From: Thalassospiraceae bacterium LMO-JJ14
GTDB lineage: Bacteria > Pseudomonadota > Alphaproteobacteria > Rhodospirillales > Casp-alpha2
Direction: 5' to 3'
Assembly: GCA_021555105.2 (NCBI GenBank)
Contig: CP134604.1
Location: forward strand, 3,712,001-3,776,000
DNA length: 64,000 nt
The translations under genes and the position numbers were made by a program. Under the pieces are notes generated by a model. It made no database searches, was not told the DNA's origin, and worked only from the letters and a program-made list of their open reading frames with translations. Shown piece after piece: positions 11,456 to 21,620 of the stretch; within the stretch, counting starts at the first letter, position 1, and each line of letters starts with the position of its first letter.

Positions 11456-11769
11456 GCTGCGTCGTCCTTAGCCAAAGCGCCGCCAAGACCCTGGCAACAG
11501 TTATCCGTCAGAAAATCAACCAGTTCCCGCATCTGCCCGTAATCGGCCTTCGTCGTCAGAACACGGCCATCACGTTGCTGCTGCACCAACCCGGCGCGGG
11601 TCAGGGTTTGGATGTGGTGCGTCAGGGTCGAACCCGGCACACCGAGCGTCTCCTGCAACGCACCCACCGGCGCGCCCGCATCACCGGCACGCACCAAGGC
11701 GCGAAAGATCGCAAGGCGCGTTTCGTGCCCAAGGGCGGCAAAACAGTCAGCGGCGGTTGTTTCTTTCAT
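11452..11769 (-). CDS. ArsR-family transcriptional repressor
   Basis: This is a 105-residue winged-helix protein with the ArsR phrases LGHETRLAIFRALVRAG, GVPGSTLTHHIQTLTRAGLV and QQRDGRVL. The frame is open upstream to 12009, but the family begins at MKETTAADCFAALGH, giving the usual length. Two adjacent cysteines near the C terminus (DNCCQG) could be an inducer site, since many ArsR proteins bind As(III) through nearby cysteines. The stop overlaps the permease ATG, and an AT-rich inverted repeat lies 37 bases upstream. It probably represses its own operon. Confidence 0.9.
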   Translation of the reverse strand: MKETTAADCFAALGHETRLAIFRALVRAGDAGAPVGALQETLGVPGSTLTHHIQTLTRAGLVQQQRDGRVLTTKADYGQMRELVDFLTDNCCQGLGGALAKDDAA

Positions 11770-11805
11770 GTCTGTCTTGTAGCACCAGCCAAACGCAAAA
11801 ACAAC

Positions 11806-11831
11806 TATATTTCTAGAATTATCGAAATATA
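11806..11831. promoter_or_regulatory. Candidate ArsR operator/promoter
   Basis: A perfect eight-base inverted repeat (TATATTTC, ten bases, GAAATATA) has the inner palindrome TTCTAGAA over part of its left arm and spacer. It lies just upstream of the arsR-like gene in an AT-rich patch that contrasts with its GC-rich surroundings. Imperfect AT-rich dyads of this size are typical ArsR/SmtB-family operators. Its position over the promoter supports autorepression. Confidence 0.6.
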
Positions 11832-11900
11832 ATTTACATAAACAGGACTCACCCCCGTTACGGGTCGGACTCCAAGGATATAGGCAAATACGTACGGATT

Positions 11901-11914
11901 CCGGCATTCGCCGG
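11901..11914. repeat. Short REP-like hairpin after lpdA
   Basis: CCGGC-ATTC-GCCGG is followed on the minus strand by GAATCC-type sequence. This resembles the short GC palindromes often found between genes in alphaproteobacteria. It has no T-run, so it is not a clear terminator. It could be the end of the lpdA transcript. Confidence 0.35.
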
Positions 11915-11930
11915 CTTGACCTGTCCCGTC

Positions 11931-13340
11931 CTAAATATGAATAGACCGGCCGTCGACACCCATGGCCGCTTCCTTGACGGCTTCGGGCAGGCCCGGGTGA
12001 CCGTGGCAAATCCGCGCGATGTCCTCGGCGGAACCGCCGAATTCCATGACGTTGACCACTTCCTGAATAAGGTCGCCGCCCTGCGGGCCGATGATGTGGC
12101 AGCCGAGCACACGGTCGGTCTTCGCATCGGCAAGGATCTTCACAAAGCCGTCCGCATCGCCGTTGCTGCGTGCGCGGGAGTTGGCTGAGAACGGAAACTT
12201 GCCGGATTTGTAGTCGACACCGTCATTTTTAAGCTGCTCTTCGGTCTTGCCGACGGCGGCCACTTCCGGATGCGTATAGACGATCCCTGGAATCGAGCCG
12301 TAATCGATATGCCCGGTCTGGCCTGACATGATCTCGGCGCAGACAACCCCTTCGTCCTCGGCCTTGTGCGCCAGCATGGCACCGCCGATGACATCGCCGA
12401 TGGCGTAGATGCCTGGAACATTGGTCTGGAAATCCTCGTCGACCTTGACGAAACCGCGGTCGGTCATTTCGACGCCGACCTTGTCGAGACCGAGGCCTTC
12501 GACATATGGGCGGCGGCCGATAGCAACCAGCACGATATCCGCTTTCAGCGTTTCCTTTTTACCGCCTTCTGCCGGTTCCATGGTCAAGGTCACACCCGTC
12601 TTGTCTTTTTTGGCGCCGGTGACTTTGGTCTTGAACTTGAATTTGAGGCCCTGCTTTTCGAGGATGCGTTTCATCTGCTTGGACACTTCGCCGTCCATGC
12701 CCGGCAGCGCGACATCGAGGAACTCAACAACGGTCACTTCGGCACCGAGACGGCGCCAGACGGACCCAAGCTCGAGACCGATTACACCCGCGCCGATGAC
12801 AACCATCGACTTCGGCACTTTTGGAAGCTCCAGCGCACCGGTCGAAGACACGATCTGCTTTTCGTCGATGTCCACGCCCTTGAGCGGCGTCGTTTCCGAC
12901 CCGGTCGCGACGATGATGTTCTTCGTCGCCAGGGTCTGTTTCTTGGCGCCCTTGCCGGACGGTGTGACCGTCACTTCTCCGGCCTTGGTGATGACACCCG
13001 CGCCGACGATATAATCGATCTTGTTCTTCTTCATCAGGAACTCGATGCCGCCGGTCAGGTCGTCGACGACCTTGTCCTTGCGTGCCAGCATGGTTTTCAG
13101 ATCGAGCGAGACCTGCGCCTTGATGCCGTGCGCGGCGAATTCGTGGCCCGCCATTTCGTAGTGATGCGAGGACTGCAACAGCGCCTTTGAAGGGATGCAG
13201 CCGACATTGAGGCACGTGCCGCCGAGCTTGCCGCGTTTCTCAACAACGGCCGTTTTCAAGCCGAGCTGCGCGGCGCGGATCGCCGCCACATAACCACCCG
13301 GCCCGCCACCGACGATCACTACGTCATAGGTATCGCTCAT
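11931..13340 (-). CDS. lpdA: Dihydrolipoamide dehydrogenase (E3)
   Basis: E3 reoxidises dihydrolipoyl groups of the 2-oxoglutarate dehydrogenase complex and passes electrons to NAD. The 469 residues are full length. The FAD-binding GGGPGGYVAAIRAAQLG opens the protein, the redox disulfide motif is GGTCLNVGCIPSKALL (about residues 40-55), the NAD-binding GAGVIGLELGSVW follows, and the C-terminal His-Glu pair is in CHGHPGLPEAVKEAA. It is the last gene of the suc operon, 67 bases after odhB. Confidence 0.97.
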   Translation of the reverse strand: MSDTYDVVIVGGGPGGYVAAIRAAQLGLKTAVVEKRGKLGGTCLNVGCIPSKALLQSSHHYEMAGHEFAAHGIKAQVSLDLKTMLARKDKVVDDLTGGIEFLMKKNKIDYIVGAGVITKAGEVTVTPSGKGAKKQTLATKNIIVATGSETTPLKGVDIDEKQIVSSTGALELPKVPKSMVVIGAGVIGLELGSVWRRLGAEVTVVEFLDVALPGMDGEVSKQMKRILEKQGLKFKFKTKVTGAKKDKTGVTLTMEPAEGGKKETLKADIVLVAIGRRPYVEGLGLDKVGVEMTDRGFVKVDEDFQTNVPGIYAIGDVIGGAMLAHKAEDEGVVCAEIMSGQTGHIDYGSIPGIVYTHPEVAAVGKTEEQLKNDGVDYKSGKFPFSANSRARSNGDADGFVKILADAKTDRVLGCHIIGPQGGDLIQEVVNVMEFGGSAEDIARICHGHPGLPEAVKEAAMGVDGRSIHI

Positions 13341-13407
13341 TTAACTACCCTCCAATTGGGTCTTTCAGCACAGCATTCTCAGCCGAAGCAGGTTCTGCAC
13401 AAAAGGC

Positions 13408-14727
13408 TTAAACGTCCAGCATGATCCGCTGCGGATCCTCGATCAGATCCTTCATGCGAACCAGGAACGAGACCGCCTCACGACCGTCGACGATACGGTG
13501 ATCGTAGCTCAGCGCCAGATACATCATCGGCCGGATTTCGATCTTGTCGCCGACCGCCATCGGGCGCTTCTGGATCTTATGCATCCCCAAAATCGCCGAC
13601 TGCGGCACGTTGAGGATCGGCATCGAATTGAGCGATCCGAACACGCCGCCGTTGGAGATGGTGAACGTACCGCCCATCATATCGTCCATGCCGAGCTTGC
13701 CGTCACGCGCGCGGCGCCCGAAATCGGAAATCGTGCCTTCGATTTCGGCAAAGCGCATTTCGTCGGCGTTCTTGAGCACCGGCACGACAAGGCCCTGCGG
13801 CGTGCCGACGGCGACACCGATGTTGTAATAGTTCTTGTAGATCAGCTCTTCGCCGTAAATCTCGGCGTTGATCGCCGGCCATTCCTTGAGCGCGATACAC
13901 GCGGCGCGGACGAAGAACGACATGAAACCGAGGCGAACGCCGTGCTTCTTCTCGAAGTTGTCCTTGTATTCGGCACGCAGTTCCATGGCGGCGCCCATGT
14001 CGACCTCGTTCCAGGTCGTCAGCATGGCGGCGGTGTTCTGTGCCTGCTTCAAGCGGCCGGCAATGACTTTGCGGAGCTTGGTCATGCGGACGCGTTCCTC
14101 GCGCGGGTCATCCGGACGCGGCGGCAGTTCGGATGACGGCGTGAAACCGAGGGACGATTGAGCCGCGCCACCCGCTGCCGGGGCGGCGCGACGCTTGGCG
14201 GTCCCAGCCGCAATCGCATCCATCACATCGCCCTTGGTCAGGCGGCCATCCGGGCCGGTCCCCTTGATCAGGGCCGGGTCGAGTTCGTTGTCGTCGACAA
14301 GCTTGCGCACCGCAGGTGACAGTGGCGGCCGGGCGGCCTGTGCAGGCGCGGGTGCCGGTGCAGGTGCAGGTGCAGGTGCGGCAGCGGGCGGCGGCGGCGA
14401 TGCCGCAGGGGCAGCCTCCTTCGGTGCCGCGGCGGGTGCTTCCTGTTTCTTTTCCGGCTCAGGCGGCGGTGAAGCGGCAGCACCGGCAGCCCCTTCATCC
14501 AGGGTCCCCAGCACGGCGCCGACACCGACATCGGCGCCTTCCGCGGCAACGATGTCCTTGAGTGCACCGGCGGCGGGCGAGTTGACCTCGATCGTCACCT
14601 TGTCGGTTTCAAGTTCGCAGACGGCTTCGTCCTGCGCCACGGCATCACCCGGCTGCTTGAACCACTTGGCAACGGTTGCTTCGGTCACGGATTCACCGAG
14701 CGTCGGGACTTTGATTTCAACGGTCAT
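13408..14727 (-). CDS. odhB: 2-oxoglutarate dehydrogenase E2, dihydrolipoyl succinyltransferase
   Basis: This is the core of the 2-oxoglutarate dehydrogenase complex. The 439 residues have a lipoyl domain (1-75) with the lipoylated Lys in [11 protein letters not shown], an Ala/Pro-rich flexible linker (about 85-140), a peripheral-subunit-binding domain ([27 protein letters not shown]) and the catalytic domain ending in [16 protein letters not shown], which carries the active-site His and Asp. It lies 43 bases after sucA. Confidence 0.97.
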   Translation of the reverse strand: MTVEIKVPTLGESVTEATVAKWFKQPGDAVAQDEAVCELETDKVTIEVNSPAAGALKDIVAAEGADVGVGAVLGTLDEGAAGAAASPPPEPEKKQEAPAAAPKEAAPAASPPPPAAAPAPAPAPAPAPAQAARPPLSPAVRKLVDDNELDPALIKGTGPDGRLTKGDVMDAIAAGTAKRRAAPAAGGAAQSSLGFTPSSELPPRPDDPREERVRMTKLRKVIAGRLKQAQNTAAMLTTWNEVDMGAAMELRAEYKDNFEKKHGVRLGFMSFFVRAACIALKEWPAINAEIYGEELIYKNYYNIGVAVGTPQGLVVPVLKNADEMRFAEIEGTISDFGRRARDGKLGMDDMMGGTFTISNGGVFGSLNSMPILNVPQSAILGMHKIQKRPMAVGDKIEIRPMMYLALSYDHRIVDGREAVSFLVRMKDLIEDPQRIMLDV

Positions 14728-14770
14728 GTGTCTTTTCCTTGATGCTTGATCCTGGATGTCCGCCTAGCGC

Positions 14771-17700
14771 TCAGCGCCGCGATTTGGATTTGGCCTGCGG
14801 TTTCTTAGCCACTGTTTTTTTAGCCTGTGGCTTCTTCGCCTGGGGTTTCTTCGCTTGGGGTTTCTTCGCCACCTTCGCCTTGGGCGCGGCTTTCTTTGCC
14901 GCAGTTTTTTTCGTCGCTGGCAGAGCCGATGACTTGACCTTGCGGCTGACGGCAACCCCGGGGGTGCCACGTTCAACCGTAATGGCCTCATCGACGAGGG
15001 CCGCCTGTTGTGCCAGGTGCTTTTTCGCAAGACCGGTTGCAGGGGCTGCGGCCGCCGTGCGTCCGGCATAACGGACAGTCGTCTCGCCGTGGCCCATTTT
15101 CACCAGATGCTCTTCCAGCGGTTCACGGATAAAGGTCCAGCTGCCCATATTCCGAGGCTCTTCCTGACACCATACTATTTTCGCATTCGGGAAACGTCTC
15201 AGCTCTTTTTCCAGCGCCTTTTCCGGATACGGATAAAGCTGCTCGACGCGCAGAACATATACATCCTTGATGCCACGCTTGTCGCGCTCTTCTGCGATGT
15301 CGTAGTAGACCTTGCCCGAACACAGCACGACCTGACGGATCTTGCTGTCGGCAACGAAGTCGCCTTCATCCCAAAGCACGCGATGGAAACTCGTCCCCTC
15401 ACCCATTTCCGAAAGCTTGGAGACGGCGCTTTTGTGGCGCAGCAACGATTTCGGCGTCATCAACACAAGCGGTTTGCGGAAGTCACGATGAATCTGACGG
15501 CGCAACACGTGGAAATAGTTTGCCGGTGTCGTGCAGTTGCAGACCTGCATATTGTCCTCGGCGCAGAGCTGCAAATACCGCTCAAGACGAGCCGAGGAGT
15601 GTTCCGGCCCCTGCCCTTCATAACCGTGCGGCAGCAGCATGACGAGACCCGACATACGCAGCCACTTGGCTTCACCAGAACAAATGAACTGATCGATGAT
15701 GACCTGTGCGCCGTTGGCGAAATCGCCGAACTGTGCTTCCCATAAAACCAGCATCCCCGGCTCGGCCAGCGAGTAGCCGTACTCAAAACCGAGCACGCCG
15801 GCTTCAGACAGCGGGCTGTTAAGTACCTCGTAAGGGGCTTGGCCGAAACGCAGATTGTTCAACGGCGTATGACGATCTTCATTCATTTGATCAATCAGCA
15901 CGGAATGGCGCTGTGAGAACGTACCCCGCTCGCAATCCTGCCCCGACAAACGCACCGGATGACCTTCGAGCAGCAACGTACCGAAAGCCATTGCCTCGCC
16001 CGTTGCCCAGTCGATCCCTTCGCCGGTGTCGATCATTTTCTTCTTGGATTCGAGTTGGCGTGCGATCTTCGGATTCAGGTGAAAATTGTCCGGGACTCTG
16101 GTCAACCCGGCACCGACTTCGAGCAAACGGTCCAGCGGCACACCCGTTACGCCACGGCGGTCTTCACCCGATGCCACCGACATCCCGGCCCATGCACCGT
16201 CAAGCCAGTCGGCCTTATTGGCCTTGTAGCCGTTGGCGACCTCGAAATCTTCTTCCAGATGACTCTGGAAACCCGAAATTTCATTGTCGACTTCTTCCTG
16301 GGTCATGATGTTTTCACGAACCAGTTTCTGCGCATAGATTTCCCGTGTCGTCGGATGTGCGGCGATCTTCTTGTACATCAACGGCTGCGTGAACATCGGC
16401 TCATCGCCTTCGTTATGCCCGTGACGGCGATAACAGATCATGTCGATGACCGCGTCTTTCTTGAACTTCTGGCGGTATTCCGTCGCGATGCGGGCGACGT
16501 GAACGACGGCTTCGACATCGTCCGCATTAACATGGAAAATCGGTGCGGCGACGGTTTTTGCCACGTCCGAACAGTACGGCGACGAACGGGAGTGTTTCGG
16601 GTTCGTGGTGAAACCGATCTGGTTATTGATTACGATGTGAATGGTGCCGCCGGTCTTGTAACCACGCAGGTTTGAAAGATCGAGCGCTTCCGGCACCAGG
16701 CCCTGACCGGCAAAAGCCGCGTCCCCATGCAAAAGAAGCGCCATAACTTTTTCGCGTTCGCTGTCGTTTTTCTGGCGCTGCTTGGCCCGCACCTTCCCAA
16801 GGCAAACCGTATTTACACATTCAAGGTGCGACGGGTTGGCGGTCAGCGAAAGATGCACGGAACGACCATCGAAGACGCGGTCCGATGACGAACCCAAGTG
16901 ATACTTCACATCGCCCGAACCTCCGACATCTTCTGGCTTGGTCGAGCCGCCCTGAAACTCGTGGAAAATCGCCTGAAACGGTTTCGACATGACGTTGGCA
17001 AGTACATTGAGACGACCGCGATGCGCCATCCCCAACACGATTTCCTCGATCCCGAGTTGAGAGCCGCGTTTGAAAATCTGCTCCATCGCGGGGACCAGGC
17101 TTTCGCCGCCATCGAGACCGAAACGCTTGGTTCCGGTGAATTTCTTGTCGAGGAATTTCTCGAAACCCTCTGTCTCGATGAGGCGGTTGAGGATCGCCTT
17201 TTTGCCCATCACGGTGAATTCCGGCTGATTGCGGATGCGCTCGATACGCTCCTGAATCCAGGATTTCTCATCGGGGTCTTGAATGTGCATGAACTCGACA
17301 CCGATCGAGCCGCAGTAGGTTTGCTCCAGCACGGTCATGATGTCGCGCATGCTTGCCTGTTCGAGGCCGAGCACATAATTAATAAAAATCGGGCGGTCGA
17401 GATCCTTGTCCTGGAACCCGTAGGATTTAGGATCCAGTTCTGAATGCTCTTCGCGATCCTGCAATCCGAGCGGGTCAAGATTTGCACGGAGGTGGCCACG
17501 CACCCGATAGGCGCGGATCAACATGAGAGCACGGATACTATCGAGCGTGGCGTCGCGAACCTGACGACCGCTGGCCTGAGGCTGTGCCTGCTGCACTCGC
17601 TCGCCAGCGATTTGCTGACCGGCGCTCATTTGTTCGGAAAGGGTTTCCAGATCGCCGCGATTGAGGACACCGGAATCTGAAGGCGCCCAGGAAGCGCCGC

Positions 17701-17863
17701 GGCGTTCCGCCATCAGATCGCGGGCATCGTCTTCCAGCGACGCGAAAAAGTCCTGCCAGCTATGATCGACCGAGTGCGGATCGTCGAGATAGCGCTCGTA
17801 TAGTTCAGCTACATAAACCTGATTGCCGGAAAAGAGAAACTGTGTCGGATCCATACCGTCCAT
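14771..17863 (-). CDS. sucA: 2-oxoglutarate dehydrogenase E1, with a Lys-rich C-terminal tail
   Basis: This thiamine-diphosphate enzyme decarboxylates 2-oxoglutarate. The 1030-residue protein opens with the E2-binding segment (VYVAELYERYLDDPHSVD) and carries DMICYRRHGHNEGDEP and VMLLPHGYEGQGPEHSSAR. The frame is open upstream, but between the cupin stop and ATG 17863 there is no other start, so MDGMDPTQFLFSGNQ is chosen. The GGGAGG ribosome site is 20 bases away, with a small hairpin between. After the normal end there is an unusual tail of about 55 residues, rich in Lys and Ala and built on KKPQA repeats. Confidence 0.96.
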   Translation of the reverse strand: MDGMDPTQFLFSGNQVYVAELYERYLDDPHSVDHSWQDFFASLEDDARDLMAERRGASWAPSDSGVLNRGDLETLSEQMSAGQQIAGERVQQAQPQASGRQVRDATLDSIRALMLIRAYRVRGHLRANLDPLGLQDREEHSELDPKSYGFQDKDLDRPIFINYVLGLEQASMRDIMTVLEQTYCGSIGVEFMHIQDPDEKSWIQERIERIRNQPEFTVMGKKAILNRLIETEGFEKFLDKKFTGTKRFGLDGGESLVPAMEQIFKRGSQLGIEEIVLGMAHRGRLNVLANVMSKPFQAIFHEFQGGSTKPEDVGGSGDVKYHLGSSSDRVFDGRSVHLSLTANPSHLECVNTVCLGKVRAKQRQKNDSEREKVMALLLHGDAAFAGQGLVPEALDLSNLRGYKTGGTIHIVINNQIGFTTNPKHSRSSPYCSDVAKTVAAPIFHVNADDVEAVVHVARIATEYRQKFKKDAVIDMICYRRHGHNEGDEPMFTQPLMYKKIAAHPTTREIYAQKLVRENIMTQEEVDNEISGFQSHLEEDFEVANGYKANKADWLDGAWAGMSVASGEDRRGVTGVPLDRLLEVGAGLTRVPDNFHLNPKIARQLESKKKMIDTGEGIDWATGEAMAFGTLLLEGHPVRLSGQDCERGTFSQRHSVLIDQMNEDRHTPLNNLRFGQAPYEVLNSPLSEAGVLGFEYGYSLAEPGMLVLWEAQFGDFANGAQVIIDQFICSGEAKWLRMSGLVMLLPHGYEGQGPEHSSARLERYLQLCAEDNMQVCNCTTPANYFHVLRRQIHRDFRKPLVLMTPKSLLRHKSAVSKLSEMGEGTSFHRVLWDEGDFVADSKIRQVVLCSGKVYYDIAEERDKRGIKDVYVLRVEQLYPYPEKALEKELRRFPNAKIVWCQEEPRNMGSWTFIREPLEEHLVKMGHGETTVRYAGRTAAAAPATGLAKKHLAQQAALVDEAITVERGTPGVAVSRKVKSSALPATKKTAAKKAAPKAKVAKKPQAKKPQAKKPQAKKTVAKKPQAKSKSRR
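14823..14867. repeat. 15-bp tandem repeat encoding the SucA KKPQA tail
   Basis: Three to four copies of a 15-base unit (CGCCTGGGGTTTCTT and variants on the plus strand) lie in frame within sucA. They encode the repeated Lys-Lys-Pro-Gln-Ala of the basic tail. In-frame tandem units of this kind can gain or lose copies by replication slippage. Confidence 0.8.
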
Positions 17864-17871
17864 GATGACTA

Positions 17872-17889
17872 CGCCCGAAGGCGCCTCCC
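17872..17889 (-). promoter_or_regulatory. Ribosome site plus UUCG hairpin ahead of sucA
   Basis: On the minus strand GGGAGG (17889-17884) is followed directly by CGCC-TTCG-GGCG (17883-17872), and then by eight bases before the ATG at 17863. The hairpin has the very stable C(UUCG)G loop. If it forms, it shortens the effective spacing from 20 to 8 bases. This supports the chosen sucA start. Confidence 0.5.
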
Positions 17890-17895
17890 TTAAAG

Positions 17896-18294
17896 TTATC
17901 CCTTGGGTGGCAGACTGTTTTCCCGCCAGTGGTCCGTCGGCTGCGGCGTCATTGTCATAACCTCGACGCCATCCACCGCTTCGAAGCGATGCCAGCAATT
18001 GCGAGGCACGATGACAAACATACCGGCTTTCATTTCGAGGATATTCTCCTCGTCTTCCTGCAACACCGTCACCTGTGCGCTGCCCTTGACGATCTGTACC
18101 AATTCGTCACCGTTGGGGTGCCGCTCCCATGCGCTTGTTCCCTGAAAGCTGGCCGCGAAGACGCCACCTGTTTCCGTTTTCGCCAACGTATCGAAAGCCG
18201 CTTCGAAGGCCGGCCCCGAACTGGTCGGGGTCCGGTCCTTCATAACCGTCAGCGGCGCAAACGCCGCTTCGATATCGATGGCGTTCAACGGCAT
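17896..18294 (-). CDS. Cupin-domain protein inside the suc operon
   Basis: This 132-residue single-domain cupin shows GTSAWERHPNGDELVQIVKGSAQV (motif 1, with the His and Glu metal ligands) and MFVIVPRNCWHRFEA (motif 2, with the second His). Such proteins bind a small ligand or a metal; no substrate can be assigned. It sits 7 bases after sucD and 32 before sucA, so it must be co-transcribed with the TCA genes. That is not the usual arrangement, in which sucA follows sucD directly. Confidence 0.85.
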   Translation of the reverse strand: MPLNAIDIEAAFAPLTVMKDRTPTSSGPAFEAAFDTLAKTETGGVFAASFQGTSAWERHPNGDELVQIVKGSAQVTVLQEDEENILEMKAGMFVIVPRNCWHRFEAVDGVEVMTMTPQPTDHWRENSLPPKG

Positions 18295-18301
18295 GCCAGC
18301 G

Positions 18302-19177
18302 TCATTTCCCGAGGGCTTTCAGCATCGTCTCCCCGATGCCCGCCGGGCTGTCGGTGACATGAATGCCGGCGGACTTCATGGCTTCGATCTTGTCGCCAGC
18401 GCCACCCTTGCCGCCAGAGATGATTGCACCGGCATGGCCCATACGGCGGCCCGGCGGCGCCGTAAGACCGGCGATGAAACCGACGACCGGCTTTTTGACC
18501 TTGCTGTCTTTCAGCAATTGCGCGCCGTCTTCCTCGGCGGAACCGCCGATTTCGCCGATCATGACAATGCTCTCGGTCTCGTCATCAGCCAGGAACAATT
18601 CCAGACAGTCGATAAAGTTAGTGCCGTTGACCGGATCACCGCCGATACCGATACACGTCGTCTGACCAAGTCCGACGGCTGTCGTCTGTGCGACCGCTTC
18701 ATAGGTCAGCGTCCCAGAACGCGAAACGATGCCGACCGAACCCTTGCGGTGAATGTGCCCCGGCATAATGCCGATCTTGCATTCCTCGGGCGTAATGATA
18801 CCCGGGCAGTTGGGACCGATCAGGCGCGTCGACGAATTCAACAGCGCGCGTTTGACACGCACCATGTCGAGAACCGGTATACCTTCCGTGATGCAGACGG
18901 CAAGCTCGACACCGGCATCTATGGCTTCGAGGATCGCATCAGCCGCAAACGGTGGCGGCACATAAATGACGGATACGTTCGCGCCCGTGGTATCCACGGC
19001 TTCGGCAACGGTATCGAAGACCGGCAGGTCAAGGTGCTTGGAACCGCCTTTACCCGGCGTAACACCGCCAACCATTTTCGTGCCGTAGGCAATCGCCTGT
19101 TCGGAGTGGAACGTCCCCTGTGCACCGGTGAAGCCCTGGCAGATGACCTTGGTTTGTTTATTGACGAGAACGGACAT
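18302..19177 (-). CDS. sucD: Succinyl-CoA synthetase alpha subunit
   Basis: This is the alpha subunit of the ligase that turns succinyl-CoA into succinate with formation of a nucleoside triphosphate. The 291 residues contain the CoA-binding fold ([18 protein letters not shown]), [14 protein letters not shown], and the phosphorylated His in [14 protein letters not shown]. The start overlaps the sucC stop by one base (TGATG), so the two subunits are translationally coupled. Confidence 0.98.
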   Translation of the reverse strand: MSVLVNKQTKVICQGFTGAQGTFHSEQAIAYGTKMVGGVTPGKGGSKHLDLPVFDTVAEAVDTTGANVSVIYVPPPFAADAILEAIDAGVELAVCITEGIPVLDMVRVKRALLNSSTRLIGPNCPGIITPEECKIGIMPGHIHRKGSVGIVSRSGTLTYEAVAQTTAVGLGQTTCIGIGGDPVNGTNFIDCLELFLADDETESIVMIGEIGGSAEEDGAQLLKDSKVKKPVVGFIAGLTAPPGRRMGHAGAIISGGKGGAGDKIEAMKSAGIHVTDSPAGIGETMLKALGK

Positions 19178-20373
19178 CAGGAGGCCTCCTTCACGGCTTT
19201 GACAATTTTCTCGGCAGCATCGCTGAGATTGTCGCCGGAGATGATGGGCAGGCCGCTGTCGGCCATGATCTGCTTACCCTTCTCGACGTTGGTGCCTTCG
19301 AGGCGAACGACGAGCGGCACCGATATATTGACTTCCTTGGCCGCCGCGACGACGCCTTCGGCGATCACGTCACAACGCATGATTCCGCCGAAGATGTTGA
19401 CCAGAATGCCTTCGACGTTCGGATCGGCAAGAATGATCTTGAAGGCTTCGGTCACGCGTTCCTTGGTGGCACCACCGCCGACATCCAGGAAGTTGGCCGG
19501 CGAGCCGCCATAAAGCTGAATGATATCCATCGTCGCCATGGCCAGCCCGGCACCGTTGACCATGCAGCCGATGGTGCCGTCGAGCTTGATGTAGTTGAGC
19601 TCGTGCTTGGCCGCTTCCAGTTCGGCCGGGTCTTCCTCGTCCTCATCGCGCATATCGGCGACATCGGGATGACGATACAAAGCATTGTCATCGAAATTGA
19701 CCTTGGCATCGAGGGCGATGACATCGCCAGACCCGGTCACGACCAGTGGGTTGATTTCAACCATCGAGCAGTCGAGGTCATTGAACGCCTGATACAGCGC
19801 CATGATGAACTTCGAAGCCGACTTGATCTGCGAACCTTCAAGGCCTAGGCCGAAAGCCAATTTGCGTGCATGGAACGGCATGATGCCCGTTGCCGGATCA
19901 ACCGAAACCTTGATGATTTTCTCAGGCGTTGCATGGGCAACTTCTTCGATTTCCATGCCGCCTTCGGTCGACGCCATGATGGTCAGGCGCGATGTGTCAC
20001 GGTCCAGCAGCATGCCCAGGTAAAGTTCACGAGCAATATCACAGCCTTCTTCAACATAAAGGCGCTTCACTTCCTTACCGGCCGGGCCTGTCTGTTTAGT
20101 TACAAGGACATGGCCCAGCATTTCTTCGGCATTGGCGCGAACTTCGTCAACGGATTTGGAAACGCGAACGCCGCCCTTGCCGTCGGGGTTGTCCTGAAAC
20201 CGGCCTGCACCCCGACCGCCTGCGTGAATCTGCGATTTAACGACGCAAATACCACCACCCAGTTCTTCCGCCGCCTTGGCCGCCTCGTCAGCGGTATAGG
20301 CGACATGTCCCTTGGGCACGGCAACACCGTACTTGGCGAGTAATTGCTTACCCTGATACTCGTGAATATTCAT
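19177..20373 (-). CDS. sucC: Succinyl-CoA synthetase beta subunit
   Basis: The 398 residues begin [20 protein letters not shown], the start of the ATP-grasp domain, and include [13 protein letters not shown] and the C-terminal phosphate-loop region ([18 protein letters not shown]). It pairs with sucD. It lies 61 bases downstream of mdh, and that gap holds a strong hairpin. Confidence 0.98.
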   Translation of the reverse strand: MNIHEYQGKQLLAKYGVAVPKGHVAYTADEAAKAAEELGGGICVVKSQIHAGGRGAGRFQDNPDGKGGVRVSKSVDEVRANAEEMLGHVLVTKQTGPAGKEVKRLYVEEGCDIARELYLGMLLDRDTSRLTIMASTEGGMEIEEVAHATPEKIIKVSVDPATGIMPFHARKLAFGLGLEGSQIKSASKFIMALYQAFNDLDCSMVEINPLVVTGSGDVIALDAKVNFDDNALYRHPDVADMRDEDEEDPAELEAAKHELNYIKLDGTIGCMVNGAGLAMATMDIIQLYGGSPANFLDVGGGATKERVTEAFKIILADPNVEGILVNIFGGIMRCDVIAEGVVAAAKEVNISVPLVVRLEGTNVEKGKQIMADSGLPIISGDNLSDAAEKIVKAVKEAS

Positions 20374-20391
20374 TATTTATCCCCGGCTGAT

Positions 20392-20415
20392 CCGCTCCCG
20401 GATCACTGGGAGCGG
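20392..20415. other. Intercistronic hairpin between mdh and sucC
   Basis: A perfect eight-base stem CCGCTCCC/GGGAGCGG with an eight-base loop sits in the 61-base gap between two co-directional genes. There is no T-run on the transcribed strand, so it is more likely an mRNA-stability or processing element than a terminator. It could set different mdh and suc levels. Confidence 0.6.
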
Positions 20416-20434
20416 TGTTTCCTTTATGATCAGA

Positions 20435-21457
<1,023 letters not shown>

Positions 21458-21620
21458 TTAGCGCGACCATTCCTAGGATTCGTAACGCCTTTACGGAAAC
21501 AGGGCAAGGATAGAGCCGAATTTCGGACTTATCGGTCCATAATCAGGCAAAAGCTTTGTACTCGTATTGCTCGCCGACGAGAAATCTAATGAGCCTTCTT
21601 GACGTCCGATCGGGACAACC

